Source of the DNA: Psoroptes ovis
Taxonomy: Eukaryota; Arthropoda; Arachnida; Sarcoptiformes; Psoroptidae
DNA length: 64,000 bases
NCBI GenBank assembly: GCA_002943765.1
Contig: PQWQ01000015.1
Span: forward strand, 1,116,001 to 1,180,000
Direction of reading: 5' to 3'
Shown here: positions 13,828 through 25,301 of the stretch, piece after piece
Layout: every line of letters begins with the position of its first letter
Numbering within the stretch: the stretch's first letter is position 1
Position numbers and translations under genes: made by a program
The notes under the pieces: model-generated
Told to the model about the DNA's origin: nothing
Seen by the model: the letters and a program-made list of their open reading frames with translations, nothing else
The model's database searches: none

Positions 13828-16260
13828 GAAAAAATAAATAAACGAATTAATAAACAAACAACCATACGAATAGCTTATCATTATTAGTGGCGACTGTTGT
13901 TGCTTTTGGCCAGCGAAATGCCAACAAATACCCACACACACAAATACACACAGAGCTTTTAATGAAAGTGATTTAGATTTTTTTTTGTTTTGTTTTGTTT
14001 ATTTCGCTACTACTGACCACGACAGTTTGATAATAATAATAATAATAACGGTGTCGTTTCCCTTAAAAGGCATCAACAACAACAACAACAAACAATGATG
14101 ATGATGACCACAAAGACCGAGAAAAAAATAAAAACACATTGAAAAACGTACAACGAGCGAACAACAACAAACATTAAGAACTTTTATGTGTGTGTGTGGA
14201 TAGTTAATTAAATTTTGAGGCTGACCACCATCACATATAAACAACAACTTTTATCTTAGTTTTTCCAATTTTTATTTATTTGGATCAATGTATATGTGTC
14301 GATGTTGTTGTACGACGATGATGATGATGATCATCATCATCAACATTGAAAACAACAACACTAATACCATCAATGCCATTGAAACAACAACGAAAATCAA
14401 CAGCAGGAGCATCTCGAAATAGGGAGGAAACCAGAAAAAAAAATGAAATCTCGTTGATTGAATCGTGAAAATAATCGACAACATTCGTAGAATAATAATA
14501 ATAATAAAAATAAAAAACGAAAAACGACAATCAAATTTGTTTTGATGCAAAATCAATTTAGCACATCTTTTTTTTCGACTCATCTTCCTCTGTTTTGGGT
14601 ACGAACAAATTTGTTCATAAATATTGAAAAAACATGGCAAAAAAGTTTATTAGTAACTTCGTATTTTTTTGGATTTAATTAATTTAAGCAAAGAACAAGA
14701 GAGATATTGAACAAACAACAACACAAGATAATGATTAAAATAAAACAGAGAAAAAACTTGTCTCAAATTTTGAAATTACAAATTCAAAGAATCTAATTCA
14801 AGTTCTCCAGGAAGAATGATGAATAACTTTTAATCAAAATGAGGAAATTCGCTGCCCATCCATCTACCATCCGTTCATCTTACTCTCCCGATTCGCCATC
14901 CATTTACAATTCATCTTGGTCTCTTTTGCCCTACCATCATCAATGATAGATGATGATGGCGGTGGCATATTGGCCGATGGTCCACGTAACAACAAATGAC
15001 ATGGCCACACTCATTTAAATTTTTATCATTTCATCAATTTTCAATTAAACAAAGAAACGAAAAAAGAATCGAAGATGAATTGGGGAAAAAATTTTCATTC
15101 CCAAAGTTTCAATATCAAGATTGACATCGACGGCCATATTATTATAACGATAATAACAAGATAAATTGTTACAAATAATTAAATGGTTTATTCCAAACAA
15201 AAATGGAAATGTTTTGTTTTGTTTTTGTTACAATTTTTTATGAATTTTTTATTTTGTATTTTGCATCTCTGCATTTCGCTATTCATCTATTCATTCATTT
15301 ATTTTCGCGTACCCAAACACACATAAACATGCACACGATGTCATTTAAAGGTTCCGTGACAATCAAACTAGGGATAGGAGAAAAGAGAATAGGAGAATAG
15401 CCAATCAATGTTTCAAATGAATCGGGCAAAAAGTGTGGTGCAGCAAGTGAGAATAAATGAATGAATGAATGAAAACATTGAAAATTTGCAACAAAACAAA
15501 AACAAAACTGAAAATATTCTCCAGAGACATATTCCGGATGTTTAAACTTTTATTTTTTGTGTTTCGTTTTCATTTAAAACAAAATAAAACAAAACAAAAT
15601 TTGCATAGAAAAATAATGGATTTTCGTTTTTTTTTCCAGTTGTTGTTTGGTGCTGTTTGTTTCATTTCAATAAATTATTTACAATTTTTCAAATGAAAAA
15701 AAAAATTTTTTTTTGGTCAAATTCAAAAATTTCAGATTTCGATTATCAGTAATAATAATTGATAGTCGAAATTGGGATGCAATGCAGGCATAGAATTGAA
15801 CAAAACTGAACAAAATGCAAAAGATTCATAGATCCAAAGATTACAATTTCCATGATTTTTTGGGCTGAATGAATTCCAGAACTAATGTTGCGCATCTTTT
15901 GTACATACTCATTTATTATTATTTTACTGAAATGCAAATAATATTGGGAATTGTTGTTTGGAGATTTTTTTAGTTTTGTTTTGTTTTTTTGAAAATTATC
16001 GAAAATTTTTCAAAATTTTTTAGAAATTTTGGAATATATTCACTCTCATTATTTCCTTTTGGATTCATTATGAAATAGAAAAATTCATAATAACAATAAT
16101 AATGATTATTCCTCATTGCAATAAGCGAACAAATGCATATCACAAGTATTGAATAATTCTTTTATTTTTAAAAAAAATAATCACAATAATACTGATCAAT
16201 ATAATGGGAATAGATTTTATATGAAAAATAAAAAATTTTTATTGCTTAAATTTCTATCTA

Positions 16261-16289
16261 CCAGGTGTAGAAATATGAAATGCAACTTT
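16261..16289 (+). repeat. Mariner left terminal inverted repeat
   Basis: 29 bp identical to the reverse complement of the right end, preceded by the TA target duplication at 16259-16260. The inner flank diverges immediately after the T run. Confidence 0.93.
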
Positions 16290-16405
16290 GGATAAAAATG
16301 TTCCTAGATGGAGCATTTGTAAAAATGGATAGGATTTTTTTTTTGGATTAAGATTTAGGACATCTGGTGATCATTTTTCTCAAAAATTATACCATTTGAA
16401 CAATC

Positions 16406-17122
16406 GTGTCATATTTTTCCACCATGTCAAAGATGACGAAATTCGCATCTGAAATTGACCATTCGCGGCGAGTGATAATTTTTCGTTTTCATTCGGACCA
16501 AACTGCCCTTGAAACCGATCAAATGCTGGTCAAAGCTTTTGGCCATCATGCCATACTCGCTGTAACCCGCAAAAGATGGTCCCAGCTGCAAAATCGTGTC
16601 CTTTTGGGAATAAGGTCCAACTATGCATTTGATGGGACCAAAGGGATGTGGTACATTTTCATCAATCCCAACTTGGTGAAACCATGAAAACTAATCGCTA
16701 CCAAGATGAGCAGATGAGTTTGAACCATGCTTGGGCCGAAAAAAGGTCAGAATGGTCATGGAGTCATGGAAAAGCAATTTCGCTTCACTGCAATGCACCA
16801 TAATAATTTTAGCACACTAGACAAAACTGGCCCAGAAAACAATCAAATCGCTTGGCTGGGACCAATCTTCTCACCCGCTGTTTTCGTCAGACTTGGCCCC
16901 ATTAGAATACTTTTTGTTTTCATTGTTGGGTCATGCACTGGCTTAACAAGGGCTCGATTCTTATGAAGATGTCAAAAATTGGGTTGTTTGTTTGATCCGG
17001 CCCTATAGATCCTAGGTCGGATTTGGTCACAGGCATAAATTGCCACAAGATAGGTCAAAATATGTGGAAAATGATGAGCAGTATTTTGAATTGAATTTAT
17101 TTTTGTTTCGATTCCAAATTTA
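16406..17122 (+). pseudogene. Broken mariner transposase
   Basis: Remnants lie in three different frames. (1) From 16406, MSYFSTMSKMTKFASEIDHS, then a helix-turn-helix-like block with RFHSDQTALETDQMLVKAFG and RKRWSQLQ, matching the N-terminal DNA-binding region of Mos1-type transposases. It then jumps to GMWYIFINP, equivalent to the family's DEKWIFFVNP segment, implying about 90 residues deleted. (2) In another frame from about 16672, GETMKTNRYQDEQMSLNHAW and ISLHCNAP, ending in two stops; the family has HDNAP here. (3) From 16842 in the third frame, SSDLAPLEYFLF, then LGHALA, a stop, DSYEDVKNW, another stop, and HKLPQDRSKYVENDEQYFE at the C terminus. Frameshifts, stops and changed catalytic residues make it non-functional. 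Confidence 0.9.
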
Positions 17123-17140
17123 AGATTAATTTCGGATAAA

Positions 17141-17169
17141 AAAGTTGCATTTCATATTTCTACACCTGG
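17141..17169 (-). repeat. Mariner right terminal inverted repeat
   Basis: 29 bp ending in TACACCTGG, matching the left end without a mismatch, followed by TA at 17170-17171. Confidence 0.93.
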
Positions 17170-17831
17170 TATGTGCTTTCATTTATTTTTTTTTATCAAT
17201 ATTCAAAGAGAAAGAGATGTAATCACAATAATAATGACGATGATAATAAGAGATACAGAATCTAAAATGAAAATTTGTTACAATTTTAAATCGAAAATAA
17301 GGAAAAATGAATACGAATAGAAAATGAAGAATCAAATGAAACAATTTCATTTTTCGTAATATGAAAATAAACAATATCGACAATCAAGATTTTCAATGAT
17401 TATAATGTTTCATTTTAATGGCAAAAGACATCATGACTGAAAACTAGAAAATGAATCAAAAATATTTGAAAATTCTGGGCATTATCATCGTTGATGATTG
17501 AGTGCATTGAGAATTGCTGTACTGCTGCTGCTGATACTGAAGAAATGCAATCAAAAATGGCTTATTTATAATTTGTATTTTTTGTATAAAATGAATGATG
17601 AAAGAAAAAATTTCAAATTTCTCGAATTTTTTTATTTTAATGAGACACACACACACACTCACGCACTATCAATTTGGTGCATTTGTACTTGGTATTCTCC
17701 ATTGGAAATAAATAATAATTGTAATAATAAAATACGATTCATTTGAAATGATAATAATAATAATAATAATAAATAATGATGCATATTTGATTCTGCTCAA
17801 GGTGATTTTAATTTTGTTTTATTTTATTTTA

Positions 17832-17849
17832 TTTTTTTTTTTTTTTTTT
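17832..17849. repeat. Poly(T) tract
   Basis: Eighteen consecutive T after three TTTTA-type units. No open gene or retroposed sequence is attached that would make it a poly(A) tail on the minus strand. Confidence 0.95.
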
Positions 17850-19368
17850 GTGTTCAAATTCCATTTCAAATTCTGGTGATTTTTTTTTGGGCAAAATTTC
17901 AAATTCAAATTTGCATCAATTTAATTTGAAATTTGGCATTTAAATTTGTGTGCATATTTATTTGAATGCAAAGCGCACACAAAACAAATCGGATCAATTG
18001 ATTATCATTATTATTCATGAAAATTGTTTGGCAAAAGCAACCAAAATTGCCATATTAATTAGGCCCATGTGTTTGGTTAGATTTGGTTTCATATATGAAA
18101 ATAAGTAAAACGATAGCAAACGACGATAATAATGAGAAATATCATTTCAATCGTTTTTTGAAATGTATCCACATACACAATCGATCAACATTTTTTTTTT
18201 ATTTTGATCATTTCACAAATAAATGAATGTCATTCATTCATTCGTTGATGATGATGATGATGAACAACAAATGATGCATTACGAATAAATAATAATCTAA
18301 GCATATAAGAAATGCATGATTTTCAATCAAAATGGTATTAATATACATTTTATTTTATTTTTAATTCAACGAATCAATTTTTTCGGCCTTATTTTCGATG
18401 AACAAATGAAAATTCTAGCCATCTTTAGGCCATGAAAAAAATAATTTTGAATAATTGAAAAAAACAGAACAATTCCATTGCTGCATTATACAAGCTGATT
18501 AATCTATCATTGACATTTTTTTTAGAAGAACAAGGCGAAGAATTAGAAGAAACTAAAGAAAGGTTCATTTCAATTTCTATCTTTTTTGGTGAAATGAATT
18601 TCTATTTTTTGGTTCATTTCGTTTAGTTTTTTTTTCGGCAAAAACAGTGAAGTAATCTATCGATTTTGATCTAATCAATCATCGACTTAAAACTGTTTCA
18701 AAAAACGAAAAACAACGAGAACAACGACAATGACACATCAATTCAATTCAATTGAACTGAACTTTTATTTTATTTTATTTTTCATTTCATCAACATTTTT
18801 TTTAATGAAATAGAATCAAATTATTTGATTTTTTTTCCTTTTCTCTCATTTCGATCAATTGTTGTCCTTCAAATAAATGAATTGTTTTCGTTTTTTATTT
18901 TTCTCGATTATTATTTACTTGATTGGAATCGATTCGACCAACTATTCATTGGACAACATCGACAGGGTTTATCATCGTAATTTTCGATAGGAATTAAAAG
19001 TGAAATGAAAAATTCAAAGGAAAAAAACAGCACTCAACAAACAAACAATGACAATTATTCAACAAACGAGATAATCCGATAAAGTAAAACATTCATTCAT
19101 TCATTGATTCATGCCAATGAAATTGTTGAAAATCACAAAAAAAACAATGCATTTTCATGAAAATAATCGGCATATTTTTTTCTGAAAATTATTTCTTATA
19201 AAACAACTAATCAATGAAGTTGGAAAGCAGCAGCAGTAGCAGCGAAAAAAATTTTGATTTCAAAAAATTTTTTTATTTGTTATAAATAAATAAGATTGAA
19301 TATGGGCAATTAATTTATTTATTTATTTTGCTTCTCAAAGTTCTCTGAATTCATTTGTTTCCGCCATT

Positions 19369-19406
19369 GATCTCGATGATTGAAAATCAATTCAATCATC
19401 GAGATT
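19369..19406. repeat. Perfect short inverted repeat
   Basis: Left arm ATCTCGATGATTGAA (19370-19384) pairs without mismatch with TTCAATCATCGAGAT (19391-19405), leaving a 6-nt loop. It lies in a G+C-richer patch next to CCGCCATTG. Confidence 0.9.
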
Positions 19407-22400
19407 CAGGCCGTGTCGACATTTGCTAGTTGCCATCGACATCCAAATACTCGGAATGAATTCACATTCAAATGATATTCACCATTTACGGTCACTAGCA
19501 GTAATGAGTGATACCATACTTGACTTTTTGCTTCAATGATTTGATTTCTACTGTTTTTTCAGTGATGGGGAATTAAAGTCGAAAAAAATTCAATTGAAAT
19601 CAATGAATGATTAATACAAAAAAAAACAAAGCAAAAAACAAAAAATTCCTCATTAATTCATGTACCGATTTCATGAATTTTAGGATGATTTTGGAATTAT
19701 TTTTGGATTTCATTTCATTTTCATTATCCCTGATCACCCCCAATCATCATCATTACAATCATTATCATCATCGTCGTCAGTACAACGATATTCTCATTAA
19801 TTATCATTATGTTTTTTGACTGATGTTTTCGTGAATGAAATTAATCGAAAGTTGAGATGGGGCAATGAAAGATCAGGAAAAAAACTGATCATAATGAAAA
19901 AACATAGACACAGACACACACACACAAATACTAAGACTTTCGCTGGTCAAAAGAATTTGTGAATTTTTTAGCATTTCATTTCATTCAATGAATTTCAAAA
20001 ATAATGAAAATAAAACATATTACAGCTCTTGTTGTTGTTGTTGTTTGTTGGCTGCTTGTTTTAAACGTCATTTTCATTTTTTCCATATTTTTTCTCTGGC
20101 TCATATTCATTTATTTATATTTATTCAAACAAACACATCCAATAAATCAAATGATAGCGTCAAATGCACATATTTTTGGATGCGAATCGCATGCAATACA
20201 TGCATGTGAGTGCATGGATGTGTATGCTGGGGTGGTAAAAATAATTGCTCACAAAAAAATATGAAAAAATCAAAAAAATGAAATAAATTTCCACTTTTCA
20301 TTTATTAGTCAAATAAATCATTGAACACACATGTCCAAGACAATGGCAATTTCGGATGTGTGTGTGTGTGTAAGTAAGAGATTCGCTGCCAATACTGACA
20401 ATGCTGCAAATATTCTTGCATTTTTTTGAGAAAAAATTGAGGAAAAAAATTCAGAAAAATTCTAAAAATTCTTATCGAAAAATTCCGAATAATTTTTAAT
20501 GATTGAAATCATTTGAATCATTGAATTTGAGAAAACAATCATTTGAATAATCATGAATCATAAATTTATGAATTGTTTTCAGCAAATTTGTAACAAACAA
20601 AATTTTTGGTTCTTTGTTTTAACAGATAAGAATGAACAGTGTTTCTCACTGTCTGGTGTTTGAAGAATTTATTGGTCCAATCAAATGATTATTGGCACCA
20701 AAGATAGCTAAAAGATAAGCAAGAGAGGACCGAGGAAAATATTTCAAATTAAAAAATATTTGAAAAAATATTCTTGCATCCAAAATATTGCGACTAGGAG
20801 TGGAATTAAAATGGAATGACGGAATGAAATTAAAATTTCATGTCATTGGTGACATGAGAAATATCAGATATTTTGTTTGAAAAAAAATATTTAGAAAATC
20901 AATGACATAATCAATGATGGAATAATTTCCCAATTGCATTGTTGTCATTTTCTTCAATCATCATCGTCATAATCATTATTGTCATTATTATTATTATTAT
21001 TATTAATATCGTCAATATTCATTCAAATATGGTTTCAAATATATAAATTCAAATATATGAATTGCTGATATCCAGCAGCAATGCACCCGAAAGGAATCCA
21101 TCACCAACAACAACAACATAAATTCACCAAATTACAAAACATTTCCATGATCATTACTTTCGTTTCAAATTTATTCATTCATTTATTTTCATTGAATTTT
21201 TATTTCGATTTTGAATTTTTTTTTATTTGAAATTTTGAAAATAAATTTCAGCAGAAACGATGATAAAATAATAATTGTAAAAGTACTTGATAAGCAGAAA
21301 AAGCAGTATGGAAAATAATAATAATAATGATTGTGAATCGGGATAAAATAAGTTAATAAATAAATAAATTTATTTCTTTTACTTGTCGATAAAATGAGGA
21401 ATTACATAATTTACTCGAATAATAATAATGATTCAATGAGAGAGAGAAAAAAGTGAAAAAAAACTGCCAAAATGAAGAGAAAAATATTGTAATTATTGGC
21501 AAATCAAGTCGTAAGAAGTGAATTTTGGTGTAAAGAAAAATTTTGGGGAAAATTGCATTAAAATTTATTGAAATTTTAAATTTTAATGTTTTTTTATTTT
21601 CACTCTGAAAATCGATTAAATTTAAAAAAAAAAAATACATTTCTAGCAATCACATTACATTATTACATTTGAAATCACATTAATTTCTAATTTCCCAACT
21701 GTCAATTCGTAAGAATGATGAAAATGAAAAAATTTCAATCAAAATTTTGGCCTGAATCAAACACACATATAGCACACATGGTTATTGTGCTATTGTTTTT
21801 CACCGAATTGATTCTAGTATCTTATTTTTTTTAATTAGAAACCAAACAAATAATTTTGTCACGTAGAAACCATATTTTTATTCGGAATGGAAAAAATGAT
21901 TGAATAAATGAATGAAATAAGTGAATTAAAGTGTAAGAAACAACAAAAAATAAATAACAAAGAAAAACCGAAACGGAAAAATAACGGTAATAAAAATTAA
22001 TTATTGAACATTGAAGGTGTGTGTAAGTCCATCGAAATGAGCAAAAACTTGGGCCATTTATTTCGAATCATTGAATGAATCTAATTGAAAATAGATTCAA
22101 TGATTCCCGCCTTTGATTTTGGTGAAAATTATAATGAATAAAGGAAAAAAGCCTACCACAACCCTTTTTGCCCGAAAATTTGTATTTTTCACATCATTCT
22201 TTCATTATATTTTTGCACTAATCGATTTAACCACACACATGCACACAATTGCAAGTAGCGAATAGGTTGTTCCATGGTGAAATATTGGTGTTGGTAATTT
22301 TGGTACAATAAGTACAGTGTTTGAAGGGTTTTTACCGCATTACATGCACACACATATGAACTTACTTATCAGCGACACATCTTGGAAATTACTGTAATGT

Positions 22401-23685
22401 TATTGGACGACATTAATTTCGCTCATATTATGCTATACATTTGATTCAACTCACTCATTCATTTCAATTTCATTTCATTCATTCAATTTATTCAAAAATT
22501 TTCTTCTTTTACGAATTTCCAAAAATAAAATGTCAAAGTTTATTTCAAAGATTCTCATTAAAAATTACCAAAATGATGCATATATGCGATGCATTTGCCT
22601 TTCGTTTTTATTCAAAATAAAATTTGACAACACAATGAATGAATGAATGGAATGAATTAAGTTAAAAAAAGGAAGAAAAGAGGAAAATGTGACAAAATAA
22701 TTTCAAAGAATTGAAAGAGAGAATGATGAAAAAATTTTGGCTTCAACAAAACAAAAATGTTGAAATTTATGAAATGAAAAAAATAAATGAAATGAAATGC
22801 ATTGAAAATGCATAGAAAATTGAATAGAAAATAAGGGAGAAATCACAACTTGACTAGAAAAAGGAGAAAGAATTGACAAAAGCAGAATATTCTTGTGCTC
22901 ATATGCAATATTTTAACGATGCAAATTTTAATGGAATTTTTTCCTCTTTTTTCGTTCATTTTTTTTTGCGCATTTTAATTCGAGTTTCTTTGAATTTTTG
23001 TATTGAATTTAGAGAATTCTTCAATTTTCTTCAATTTTTATTCCATTTAAATAAATGAATGAATGAATAATCACCCTGACAGGGCGCAAGTACGATTCAT
23101 TCATATATGAATTCATGAAAATAAGACAAAATAATGAAATGAAATTGGGAATGAAATTCATTTGATGGTTATCAAACATGCAAACAGCAAAATAATAATG
23201 TGAAACACATACACATATACAAGATGTGAAAGCATAGAAATAGATGAACAGAGAGATGTGATGCTTCCACCATCATCATTGCTTACTAAGATCCTCAGGA
23301 TCTAGTATACTTGCATATACGTTTCGATTCTTGGTTCCTTTGGAATCCTTGGATGGCATTCTTTTTATTTTACTTTTATTCTTATTCGAATAAGAAATTG
23401 GTTCAATTTACTTTGCTTGAAATGTACATTGAATAAAAATGGAAAAACACGCACCCTGCCAATACGCATCAACATTAATTAGGCGTCTTTTTCTGATCTA
23501 CATTTTCTTCGAATTTTCATTTCATTTTCTTTCTTTTCTTCAGTTTCTTCATCATCATCATCATCATCACTGATTCTATTCTAATTTCATTTTATTTTAT
23601 TTTTAAGAATAAAATAAAACTAAAAATTCATCCAATCATAGTCGATGTAAATAGGCAAGTAAACATCCACAAAAGGCGGGTACTC

Positions 23686-23740
23686 TCATCATCATCATCA
23701 TCATTATAATCATCGTCATCATCATCATCATTATTAAACA
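23686..23740. repeat. Interrupted (ATC)n tract
   Basis: CATCATCATCATCATCATTATAATCATCGTC-type imperfect trinucleotide tract; a second, purer ATC block lies about 120 bp to the left (23550-23569). Confidence 0.88.
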
Positions 23741-24221
23741 TTATCATCGTCTTTGTTTGTTTCATCTTCTTATTATTCTTTATAATTTATTTTTTCTTAT
23801 TCATTCATTCTCCTACTTTGATTATCATCATTATATAATGATGATAATAATAGAAAAATAATAAAAAATTTTTTCTTTCTTTCTTTTTGAATGAATTCAA
23901 TTTAAATTGGATTTCGTTATCATTATTATTATTGAAATTATTCAGAAATTTAATGAAATGAAAGATGACGTCTTTTGTATTCAAATTTTGAATTAAAATA
24001 GAGAGAGAAATTCTCAAATATATCGACGAAATGATGTGAAATGCAACGGGCAAAGACGGGGACAAGAATTAGAATTAATTACAAGATTTCGCTTTCAATA
24101 TTTTCTTGCATTATTTTTGTGTTTATCAGGAATAATTATGCCTCTGTTAGGAAGGCAGATGTTTCCTTGAATAAGATTACATTATGTTTTTTCTATGGAA
24201 GAATTCAAATTCAAATTAATC

Positions 24222-24241
24222 AAAAAAAAAAAAAAAAAAAA
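24222..24241. repeat. Poly(A) tract
   Basis: Twenty consecutive A. No target-site duplication or upstream processed-transcript-like sequence is seen, so retroposition is not argued. Confidence 0.95.
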
Positions 24242-25027
24242 TAATGGAATGGAACAAAAAAAATGATTTTTTGGTGAAAAAGAATGGAATCAATTCTAAA
24301 CAAAGATAATCATAATCATCATCATCATGATCAGCTGGCCAAAGCAAGCAAACGTTTACCACACTACACTACAATTATCATTTATTTAAACCATTTATGT
24401 ATGGACATATATTTTGGTGTCTGGATATATTCATTTATTTGTATATTAATAAATGGATATAATATCCAAAACAGTTTATTTATATTTTTCCATTTTTTTT
24501 AATGATAATAATAATAATTTTTATTCGGTTCAATTAAGTCAATCAATGATATTGGTTTTGGTCCCTCAATCTCTATCTATCTTCTGATTCCGTGATGATT
24601 CTATCATTTGCTTCATTTGTTTATTTATTTCATTTAATAATCGAATGATGATGATGATGGAATGAAATGATCACCGAAATCACACACAAATACACACAAA
24701 AATCTAAGATTATTACAAATAAATAAATAAATTCGTTCAATTGAATGAATGAATGAATAAATGAATTGAGCAAATTTAACGAATAAATAAATATGAAATT
24801 GAATGAAATAAAACGAATACGAATAATAATAAATAATTGTCATTATTTAAGGAATAATATTGCTGCACACACGTTTGATAGCCAAAGACCTAGAATCATA
24901 ATCAAAAAATCAAAATAAAAAATTGCAGATTTTTTCATTTCATTCAAAAATAATGAAGAAAATATTGGACTGAATTATTCTTATTATTATCATCATCATT
25001 ATTATTATTTTATCATTTTGGTCAAAT

Positions 25028-25050
25028 CATCATCATCATCATCATCATCA
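25028..25050. repeat. (CAT)n trinucleotide repeat
   Basis: Nearly eight perfect CAT units. One of many CAT/ATG tracts scattered through the window. Confidence 0.93.
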
Positions 25051-25260
25051 GTGGTTAAACATACACATGCACACATATAGATGATATAATATAATATTTA
25101 TTAATCATTTCGATATGTATTTCATTCAATGAATTTCCATTTATTCTTGATTTTTTTGATTTCTAATAATTTTCATTTTCATCATCATCATCACCATCAT
25201 CAGATAAACACACAATAATAATTTCTTTTCATTTTTCTGGGTATATTTTCCAATCATTAT

Positions 25261-25262
<2 letters not shown>

Positions 25263-25299
<37 letters not shown>
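25263..25299. repeat. (AC)n microsatellite
   Basis: Thirty-seven uninterrupted bases of alternating A and C, the longest dinucleotide tract in the window. Likely length-polymorphic and able to adopt alternative helical forms. Confidence 0.98.

Positions 25300-25301
<2 letters not shown>

Larger units (their letters stand above)
9000..16258. other. AT-rich non-coding stretch with G+C islands
   Basis: No gene supported. Islands of higher G+C stand out at 9005-9135, 9965-10000, 10631-10740, 10875-10925, 11285-11360 and 14855-15000. A CA run (10989-11007), AAT, AATA and CAT runs and an 24-bp ATG/CAT palindrome (14319-14342) are present. The open stretch at 13154-13498 (114 residues from ATG) is less repetitive than most but shows no recognisable domain. 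Confidence 0.55.
16261..17169 (+). mobile_element. Mariner-family DNA transposon, internally deleted
   Basis: A 909-bp element bounded by perfect 29-bp terminal inverted repeats (16261-16289 and 17141-17169) beginning CCAGGTGTAGAAATATGAAA, and flanked on both sides by TA (16259-16260, 17170-17171), the target duplication made by Tc1/mariner transposases. The CCAGGTGTA end resembles the mauritiana (Mos1-like) subfamily. The interior encodes fragments collinear with a mariner transposase on the plus strand. Full mariners are near 1.3 kb, so a few hundred bp are missing, mainly between the N-terminal helix-turn-helix region and the catalytic core. It has more G+C than its surroundings, consistent with insertion of foreign sequence. 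Confidence 0.92.

Noticed and set aside
13458..13865. 135-residue minus-strand frame rich in Phe, Ile and Tyr
   Set aside because: Driven by AATA and AAT microsatellites read as Phe-Ile-Tyr-Leu; the apparent membrane character comes from the repeats.
23550..23740. Regularly spaced ATC blocks considered as an array with spacers
   Set aside because: These are eukaryotic trinucleotide microsatellites with irregular spacing; there is no constant repeat of CRISPR size.
24222..24241. A-tract considered as the tail of a retroposed element
   Set aside because: No target-site duplication and no recognisable element or processed transcript sequence upstream.
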